Notes under the pieces: model-generated
Seen by the model: the letters and a program-made list of their open reading frames with translations, nothing else
Told to the model about the DNA's origin: nothing
The model's database searches: none
Made by a program: the position numbers and the translations under genes
Assembly (NCBI GenBank): GCA_027415455.1
Contig: DAIBSV010000078.1
Location: 1 to 8,994, forward strand
DNA: 8,994 bases
Reading direction: 5' to 3'
From: Nitrospirota bacterium
GTDB taxonomy: Bacteria; Nitrospirota_A; Leptospirillia; Leptospirillales; Leptospirillaceae
Shown: piece by piece, positions 5,779 to 8,994 of the stretch
Layout: each line of letters starts with the position of its first letter
How positions within the stretch are numbered: the stretch's first letter is position 1

Positions 5779-6018
5779 TCATGCGGGGACTTCTTCGTGA
5801 GAGGGGAGATAGGACTGGAGGGCCGAGAGCCTTTCAGGGCTCAGAAGTGATTCGGCAGGGATGCCCGTCACCCCCTCGATGAGCTTCGCTCTCCCGAAAT
5901 CCGGGAAGCGGAGTCCCCGCTCGTAGGCGCACAAGGTGGACTGAGGAATCCCGAGTTTCCGGGCCAGCTCTCCTTGGGACATATTCATTTTCTTTCGGTA
6001 ATCAGCGAGAGGTGTCAT
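5779..6018 (-). CDS. Cro-like HTH_3 repressor
   Basis: 79 aa. Residues 5-60 are a classic Xre/HTH_3 fold: ADYRKKMNMSQGELARKLGI, PQSTLCAYERGLRFPDFGRA, with the recognition helix at about 25-35. It diverges from the CI-like gene across a 93-bp operator region and leads the leftward early operon, so it most likely acts as Cro. No ribosome site precedes ATG 6018, while a -10 box ends 7 nt before it, so the mRNA is probably leaderless. The ATG at residue 11 is preceded by GAAAG but would cut the first helix. A short C-terminal tail has no known domain. Confidence 0.85.
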   Translation of the reverse strand: MTPLADYRKKMNMSQGELARKLGIPQSTLCAYERGLRFPDFGRAKLIEGVTGIPAESLLSPERLSALQSYLPSHEEVPA

Positions 6019-6025
6019 GCGATGG

Positions 6026-6054
6026 AATATACATCATGTAAAACAAAAACGCAA
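6026..6054 (-). promoter_or_regulatory. Promoter of the leftward early operon
   Basis: On the minus strand TTGCGT (complement of 6049-6054), 17 bp and TATATT (complement of 6026-6031) lie upstream of ATG 6018. Seven bases separate the -10 from the start codon, which places the transcript start at or next to the ATG. The -10 overlaps operator-like site 1. Confidence 0.6.
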
Positions 6055-6100
6055 GATTCATTCACATCACGTCTGTTTGAATCAGACTTCACGTTGTGTA
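6030..6100. promoter_or_regulatory. Three operator-like sites of the lysogeny switch
   Basis: Site 1 is TACATCATGTA (6030-6040), a perfect palindrome around C. Site 2 is CACATCACGTC (6063-6073). Site 3 reads TACACAACGTG on the minus strand (6090-6100). The shared core is ACAYMAYGT. Centres are 33 and 27 bp apart, near three helical turns. Sites 1 and 3 cover the two -10 boxes, as expected for binding by the CI-like and Cro-like proteins. Confidence 0.55.
6071..6087. repeat. Palindrome GTCTG-N7-CAGAC in the switch region
   Basis: GTCTG (6071-6075) and CAGAC (6083-6087) are separated by TTTGAAT, which includes the -35 of the CI promoter. It does not match the ACAYMAYGT core and may be the site of another regulator, possibly the CII-like protein or a host factor. 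Confidence 0.4.
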
Positions 6101-6104
6101 AAAA
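6077..6104 (+). promoter_or_regulatory. Promoter of the CI-like gene
   Basis: TTGAAT (6077-6082), 16 bp and TAAAAA (6099-6104), or AAAAAT one base on with 17 bp, lie upstream of ATG 6112. Seven bases separate the -10 from the ATG and no ribosome site is present. The -10 overlaps operator-like site 3. It is weaker than the opposing promoter, as expected for a maintenance promoter. Confidence 0.5.
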
Positions 6105-6111
6105 TTCGCGC

Positions 6112-6735
6112 ATGAAATGGAGAGATAAGGCAAAAAAGATGATTAAGGCGCGGGGAACCATGGAGGAGTTTTCGGAGTCCGCTAAAATTCCTCTCAGCAC
6201 CCTTTCCACGTGGCTGAATGGAACGAGGACACCAGAACTCGGCAACCTCGAGAAGCTCTCGCGGGCTCTTGGACTCTCTGTTGCGGAGCTCCTCGATGAA
6301 AGCGTCGGGGAAGAGATTGAAGAGACGAACTTGTCCCCGAGGGATTTCCCGCTGATCTCATGGGTCCAGGCTGGGGACTGGGCTGAAATCGTCGATAATT
6401 TTCAGCCGGGCGATGCAGAAATGTGGGTGGCGTTTGGTATTCCTCGAAAGGATATGCCGAACGCTTTCTGTCTTCGGGTGAGGGGCGATTCCATGATCCC
6501 CGAGTTTGCCGAGGGAGACATCATCCTCGTGGATCCGCACCGGCAACCGGAGAACGGCTCGTTCGTGATCGCAAAACTCCTGGATACCCAGGAGGCCACG
6601 TTCAAGAAGTATGTCGTGGATGCCGGAAATGTCTCGCTTTTACCGCTCAACTTTCCGAAATATGAGCCCATCCGCCTGAACGGACGAAAGGCCCTCATCG
6701 TGGGGGTGGTGGTCGGGAAACAGAAGATGTATTGA
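6112..6735 (+). CDS. CI-like repressor, HTH plus LexA-type S24 self-cleavage domain
   Basis: 207 aa from ATG 6112. The frame is open further upstream, but that part covers the operators. Residues 1-62 hold an HTH (TMEEFSESAKIPLSTLSTWL, NGTRTPELGNLEKLSRALGL). The C-terminal S24 domain shows the cleavage site QAG (Ala87-Gly88), nucleophile Ser127 in RGDSM, and general-base Lys165 in ATFKKY. LexA-type repressors of this kind keep the prophage silent and cut themselves when RecA is activated by DNA damage, so this prophage should be SOS-inducible. All three catalytic elements are intact. No ribosome site precedes the start, and the transcript is probably leaderless. Confidence 0.93.
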   Translation: MKWRDKAKKMIKARGTMEEFSESAKIPLSTLSTWLNGTRTPELGNLEKLSRALGLSVAELLDESVGEEIEETNLSPRDFPLISWVQAGDWAEIVDNFQPGDAEMWVAFGIPRKDMPNAFCLRVRGDSMIPEFAEGDIILVDPHRQPENGSFVIAKLLDTQEATFKKYVVDAGNVSLLPLNFPKYEPIRLNGRKALIVGVVVGKQKMY

Positions 6736-6745
6736 AGGGGGGAGA

Positions 6746-7105
6746 ATGAATAGGTTTACCCTGGCGCTGGTGTTTCTTCTGGCGTTTCCCTTGGGCGCGG
6801 TCGCGGATGAATCAGACGATCTCGAGAAGAATCCCTACTTAGCGCACCACATGCAGAAGGGCTCTCCCGCCTGCCTCACGAGAGATCTTCTCAGGCAGTT
6901 TCTGAATGCCACCCTTACAAAAGACAATCAAGCCGGCGACTACCTGCTTACGCACGGCTGCATCCTGTTTAAACCTGACATCCATATAACCGTTCTCGAT
7001 ACGGGACCAGAAGAGGGACCGCTGACAATCGTAAAGATTCGCGGATACACTCCAAGCGGAGATACCGTGGAGCTGTGGACGTTCCGCGTCAGCCTGGCCA
7101 AGTAG
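6746..7105 (+). CDS. Small secreted protein cotranscribed with the repressor
   Basis: 119 aa. Residues 1-20 are a signal peptide: NR, a hydrophobic core TLALVFLLAFPLG, then AVA before DES, a good signal peptidase I site. The mature part has two Cys (43 and 72), likely a disulfide after export, in the layout CLTRDLLRQFLNATLTKDN, GDYLLTHGCILF, then a beta-rich end LTIVKIRGYTPSG and ELWTFRVSLAK. The end looks like a small SH3-like barrel seen in short secreted bacterial proteins. GGGGGGAG precedes the ATG and the gene starts 10 nt after the repressor stop, so it should be made during lysogeny. A lysogenic-conversion gene acting in the periplasm is the best inference. The target is unknown. Confidence 0.78.
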   Translation: MNRFTLALVFLLAFPLGAVADESDDLEKNPYLAHHMQKGSPACLTRDLLRQFLNATLTKDNQAGDYLLTHGCILFKPDIHITVLDTGPEEGPLTIVKIRGYTPSGDTVELWTFRVSLAK

Positions 7106-7127
7106 TGCCCCTCCCCCCACGTTACCA

Positions 7128-7144
7128 CTAGAACCCCTTTCTAG
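7128..7144 (+). terminator. Hairpin after the secreted-protein gene
   Basis: CTAGAA, loop CCCCT and TTCTAG form a perfect 6-bp stem 23 nt past the stop. There is no T run, so it is at best a weak or rho-assisted terminator or a 3'-end stabiliser. It touches the first of the 11-bp repeats. Confidence 0.3.
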
Positions 7145-7201
7145 GCATAACGCCTCCATCCTGTCTTGGAATAACGCCGCGCGAACAGTAGGAATAACGC
7201 C
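7144..7201 (+). repeat. Three 11-bp direct repeats GGMATAACGCC
   Basis: GGCATAACGCC (7144-7154), GGAATAACGCC (7168-7178) and GGAATAACGCC (7191-7201) are spaced 24 and 23 bp, about two helical turns, so a bound protein would occupy one face of the helix. The last copy ends 22 bp before the -35 at 7224. This is probably an activator or repressor array. An iteron array is the alternative. Confidence 0.7.
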
Positions 7202-7202
7202 C

Positions 7203-7252
7203 AAAAAATTTTTCATCCTCCCCTTGACACTCTACCCGACCGGGTGTATAGT
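7203..7252 (+). promoter_or_regulatory. Strong sigma70 promoter with UP element and spacer palindrome
   Basis: TTGACA (7224-7229), 17 bp and TATAGT (7247-7252) are near consensus. AAAAAATTTTT at 7203-7213 lies at about -46 to -56, where an UP element belongs. The spacer holds ACCCG-AC-CGGGT (7234-7245), a perfect inverted repeat that could let a repressor block RNA polymerase. Transcription should start near 7259. Confidence 0.8.
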
Positions 7253-7303
7253 GTAATTGTCAGCGAGGGGATGGGCCCCAAGCGATCAACTAGGAGGTGG
7301 GAG

Positions 7304-7717
7304 ATGGAAAGCATCCTCAAGGCACTCAAAGAGAAGGGATCCATCGAGGTCCAGCCCGGCGTCTACCTTTCGACAGGGGACAACATGATGGCGGATCAGG
7401 AGACATGGAATGAGTTCGATGCGGCTAAGGACATAGATTTTTCCGTCTCCCCCTTCTGGATCACCACAGATAATGGAGTCGCCCCGGAGGGCTTCGGAAG
7501 CATCGAAGAGGCCCTTCGCTCCCTCGGGATCGACAAGATTGCGGTCTGCCCCGTGTGCGGAAAGGGCTTCTCCCCCATCAACTCCCTCCAAATCTATGAT
7601 GCCCTGCGGTGCAAGCGCATCGCCGGAGACCGCCGGAGATACGAAGCCCGTAAGGTAAAACGCCGGGCGTATCAAGCAGAACGTAAACGCCGAAAGAAGA
7701 CCGTCCCCCAGGTATAA
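7304..7717 (+). CDS. 137-aa protein with Cys motif and basic tail
   Basis: The start is ATG 7304, with AGGAGG seven bases upstream. A longer frame beginning at GTG 7244 would overlap the -10 box and is rejected. The N-terminal part (ILKALKEKGSIEVQPGVYLS, FDAAKDIDFSVSPFWITTDN, FGSIEEALRSLGI) is an unrecognised alpha/beta stretch. Residues 82-103 hold CPVCGKGF and a later Cys (103) in RCKRIAGDRRR, like zinc knuckles of the CGKxF type with one ligand missing or replaced. A basic tail KVKRRAYQAERKRRKK follows. DNA or RNA binding is likely. It has its own strong promoter and terminator, which suggests regulated single-gene expression. Confidence 0.75.
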   Translation: MESILKALKEKGSIEVQPGVYLSTGDNMMADQETWNEFDAAKDIDFSVSPFWITTDNGVAPEGFGSIEEALRSLGIDKIAVCPVCGKGFSPINSLQIYDALRCKRIAGDRRRYEARKVKRRAYQAERKRRKKTVPQV

Positions 7718-7737
7718 CCCCTTCCCTTCCTCCCCCC

Positions 7738-7758
7738 ACCGCCTTCGGGCGGTTTTTT
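7738..7758 (+). terminator. Rho-independent terminator
   Basis: ACCGCC, tetraloop TTCG and GGCGGT, continuing to a run of six T. The very stable UUCG loop and GC stem make this a textbook terminator for the 137-aa gene, 20 nt after its stop. Confidence 0.93.
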
Positions 7759-7773
7759 GTGCCCTCTCCCTAC

Positions 7774-7817
7774 GGTAAGTGATGCTTGACATATTTTTGA
7801 AGGTAAGCTATGCTTAC
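7774..7817 (+). promoter_or_regulatory. Promoter flanked by two operator-like repeats
   Basis: TTGACA (7786-7791), 17 bp and TATGCT (7809-7814) form a promoter with a perfect -35. GGTAAGTGATGCTT (7774-7787) and GGTAAGCTATGCTT (7802-7815) match at 12 of 14 bases, 28 bp apart. The second is a perfect palindrome, GTAAGC-TAT-GCTTAC (7803-7817). One copy overlaps the -35 and the other the -10, so a dimeric repressor could bind both and shut the promoter off. Transcription should start near 7821 and serve the small genes that follow. The stretch 7821-7913 shows no convincing gene. Confidence 0.75.
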
Positions 7818-7913
7818 TCACAGATCGAACGCACCCACCCCTCAGCGAGCGTCCAGTAAGCGCCGGATAGATGGACCGGCAGGCGGGAGCGGAGATCGGA
7901 GGAAGGAATCGGG

Positions 7914-8051
7914 ATGGTGCAAGGACACTCTCGTCCGGTCGAGTCCGGCTCCCGAAAAATGGAGGTGACGATGTGGGAATTTCTGGCCGAGGTACTGGTG
8001 ACTGCGCTGGCCGTCATTCTGTTTTGGAGGATGGCATGGAGGGGGAAGTGA
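7914..8051 (+). CDS. 45-aa single-pass membrane peptide
   Basis: The frame from ATG 7914 (AAGGAA upstream) or ATG 7971 (GGAGG upstream) ends at TGA 8049-8051, giving 45 or 26 aa. The last 26 residues are one membrane helix: MWEFLAEVLVTALAVILFW, then RMAWRGK. The inside-positive end suggests an N-out/C-in topology. Its end overlaps the next gene by 16 nt. Such tiny one-helix phage proteins can be holin-like, superinfection-exclusion or membrane-toxin proteins, but nothing here decides. The 7971 start gives a more compact helix-only product. Confidence 0.6.
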   Translation: MVQGHSRPVESGSRKMEVTMWEFLAEVLVTALAVILFWRMAWRGK

Positions 8052-8218
8052 TCTGCCCGACCTGTAACGGCTCCGGGGAGTCTCCTTGGGGGCCGGTGGG
8101 GAAAGAGGTGTGTTGGAAGTGCGGAGGGGATGGGCTCCTCCGGGAAGAGGATGAGGCCTATGAAGACCTCTTGGCGATGAATGATGAATGGGAAAGGGGG
8201 ATGGGATGGACAGCTTAG
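8036..8218 (+). CDS. 60-aa CxxCxGxG zinc protein
   Basis: ATG 8036 has GGAGG five bases upstream. Two DnaJ-type repeats, CPTCNGSG and CWKCGGDG, 14 residues apart, bind one zinc between them. This is half of the four-repeat DnaJ zinc domain and is common in tiny phage proteins. The C-terminal half is acidic and helical (LREEDEAYEDLLAMNDEWER). It may be a chaperone-like or protein-binding module. The start lies within the end of the membrane-peptide gene. Confidence 0.75.
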   Translation: MEGEVICPTCNGSGESPWGPVGKEVCWKCGGDGLLREEDEAYEDLLAMNDEWERGMGWTA

Positions 8219-8424
8219 CGACATTCGACCAGGCGCTGGACCGGATTGCCTTCGGGAAGAGAGAAGAGATTCCTTCGGTCCCGGCCAAGGACCTCATTGA
8301 AGAAGCCTTCGCCCATCTGGGCGCGGCCAAGATCCAGTTCATCGACACCGACGACCAGATCATCAAGGAGCATGTACTGGCGGCGTACGAGCTGATCAAG
8401 GCAGTTTATTGGAGGCTCAGATGA
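8206..8424 (+). CDS. 72-aa helical unknown
   Basis: The start is ATG 8206, preceded by AAGGGGG. ATG 8188 in the same frame is possible, but its added residues are Gly-rich and overlap further into the previous gene. The protein is mainly helical (LATFDQALDRIAF, PAKDLIEEAFAHLGAAKIQF, TDDQIIKEHVLAAYELIKA) with no Cys or membrane part. I do not recognise it. It overlaps its upstream neighbour by 13 nt and its downstream neighbour as ATGA, so it belongs to the same translated chain. Confidence 0.68.
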   Translation: MDSLATFDQALDRIAFGKREEIPSVPAKDLIEEAFAHLGAAKIQFIDTDDQIIKEHVLAAYELIKAVYWRLR

Positions 8425-8639
8425 GAAACTTCCATGATCCCTCGGAGCCGGTGGGGATCTGCGGGTGCGGGGCGATTATCCCGCCCTCCGACGACCAGTG
8501 CGCCTCCTGCCAGGCCGAGAGCGCGGACCCTCTCGACCTCGACCCGGTCATGATCGCGGTCCTGATCGTGTGCACCCTCGGGGCGGGGATTCTCGTGCCC
8601 CTCATTTACTCAACCTTGAAAATCATCGGAGGACAGTAA
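8421..8639 (+). CDS. Zinc-ribbon membrane protein, 72 aa
   Basis: ATG 8421 overlaps the previous stop as ATGA, with GGAGG five bases upstream. Residues about 14-31 hold CGCG and CASC, a short zinc ribbon in the cytosol-type sequence GICGCGAIIPPSDDQCASCQ. A strong membrane helix follows (VMIAVLIVCTLGAGILVPLI), with a short KIIGGQ end. The layout zinc ribbon, acidic linker, single helix is common in small bacterial proteins of unknown function. Its role is not known. Confidence 0.75.
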   Translation: MRNFHDPSEPVGICGCGAIIPPSDDQCASCQAESADPLDLDPVMIAVLIVCTLGAGILVPLIYSTLKIIGGQ

Positions 8640-8956
8640 TGGAAATCACCCTTTCGGATCTCAAAGAGCTTTTCTGCAACACTTCGTCGCCCTCTTCCTC
8701 TCCCTGGGAAATCGGCTCTATCTATCTCATCCGCACGGTGACGATGACAGACACCGGAAGACTGGTCGCCGTCACGGAGCAAGAGCTTGTCCTTGAGGAT
8801 GCCGCGTGGATCGCGGATACAGGACGCTTTTCGGACTCGCTGAAAAAGGCGGAGTTCGGAGAAGTCGAGCCTTTCCCTGACGGGAGGGTGATCGTGGGAC
8901 GCGGATCGGTCATCGATGCCGTAAAGATCTCTGTCGCGCCAAGGAGTCAGAAGTGA
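8639..8956 (+). CDS. Conserved ~105-aa protein with ELVLEDAAWIADTGRF motif
   Basis: ATG 8639 overlaps the previous stop as TAATG, with GGAGG six bases upstream. The sequence runs YLIRTVTMTDTGRLVAVTEQ, ELVLEDAAWIADTGRFSDSL, then GEVEPFPDGRVIVGRGSVID and ends PRSQK. I recall this pattern as a recurrent ~100-aa family in bacteria and phages, with a beta-strand-rich core and an almost invariant AAWIADTGRF. I know of no established function. The length is complete for that family. Its stop overlaps the GTG of the next gene as GTGA, a tight pairing. Confidence 0.8.
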   Translation: MEITLSDLKELFCNTSSPSSSPWEIGSIYLIRTVTMTDTGRLVAVTEQELVLEDAAWIADTGRFSDSLKKAEFGEVEPFPDGRVIVGRGSVIDAVKISVAPRSQK

Positions 8957-8994
8957 ATGCGGCCATCGCGAGGGCTGGCTACGAGAGGTCGGGG
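8953..8994 (+). CDS. Start of next gene, partial at right edge
   Basis: GTG 8953 overlaps the preceding stop as GTGA, with AAGGAG six bases upstream. Only 14 codons are in the window (MNAAIARAGYERSG). From memory, genes next to this conserved family often encode Gly/Tyr-rich low-complexity proteins, and the visible GYERSG would suit that, but it is too short to call. Confidence 0.5.
   Translation, partial: MNAAIARAGYERSG

Noticed and set aside
7244..7303. GTG start extending the 137-aa protein upstream
   Set aside because: It overlaps the -10 box of the promoter, so it would not be in the transcript. ATG 7304 has an ideal ribosome site.
7286..7792. Minus-strand ORF of 168 codons
   Set aside because: It runs through the plus-strand terminator and both operator regions and has no domain. 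It is opposite a gene with its own promoter and ribosome site.
7842..8399. Minus-strand ORF of 185 codons rich in Pro/Ser/His
   Set aside because: It is a shadow of the overlapping small plus-strand genes, which have good ribosome sites and zinc motifs.
1..8994. CRISPR array, rRNA, tRNA or insertion sequence
   Set aside because: No regularly spaced long repeats, tRNA fold or transposase was seen on either strand.

Overview
The window is part of a temperate phage or prophage of a GC-rich bacterium. The host is probably Gram-negative, because one lysogen-type gene carries a classical signal peptide, but the sequence does not settle the taxonomy. The evidence for a phage is the lambdoid-like order of genes: a LexA/CI-type repressor diverges from a Cro-like regulator, which is followed by a CII-like HTH protein, small phage proteins, a DnaB-like helicase, a DUF1376-type replication protein, and then TerS and TerL.

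Leftward block (minus strand, about 6018 down to 1). It starts at a Cro-like gene and runs through the CII-like regulator (GTG start), a 50-aa zinc protein, a DUF1064 nuclease-like protein and a probable 26-aa GTG-started peptide. The members from the CII-like gene onward are chained by ATGA/GTGA overlaps. Next comes a complex control region (4667-4914) with a predicted antisense RNA on the plus strand, a leader ORF interrupted by TGA, and a minus-strand hairpin. The DnaB-like helicase, the replication protein, a 63-aa unknown, TerS and TerL follow. The replication protein needs a +1 shift at a run of nine G to read its conserved C-terminus. TerL is cut at its nuclease motif by the start of an intein, which leaves the window at position 1.

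Switch region (6019-6111). Two divergent promoters each place their -10 box only 7 nt from a start codon, with no ribosome binding site, so both repressor mRNAs look leaderless. Three related 9-11 bp operator-like sites and a separate 5+7+5 palindrome lie between them.

Rightward block (plus strand, 6112-8994). The CI-like repressor is followed 10 nt later by a small secreted protein, which is probably a lysogenic-conversion gene. Then come three 11-bp direct repeats and a near-consensus sigma70 promoter with a palindrome in its spacer. These drive a 137-aa protein with a zinc-knuckle-like motif and a basic tail, closed by a strong terminator. A second TTGACA promoter, bracketed by two copies of a 14-bp operator-like repeat, starts a run of tiny overlapping genes: a one-helix membrane peptide, a CxxCxGxG zinc protein, a helical unknown, a zinc-ribbon membrane protein, a conserved ~105-aa protein and a GTG-started gene that leaves the window at the right edge.

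The points most worth following up are the TerL intein, the G9 frameshift, the antisense RNA over the replication leader, the doubly leaderless switch and the two operator-controlled promoters of the accessory arm. All family calls are from memory of motifs; no searches were run.
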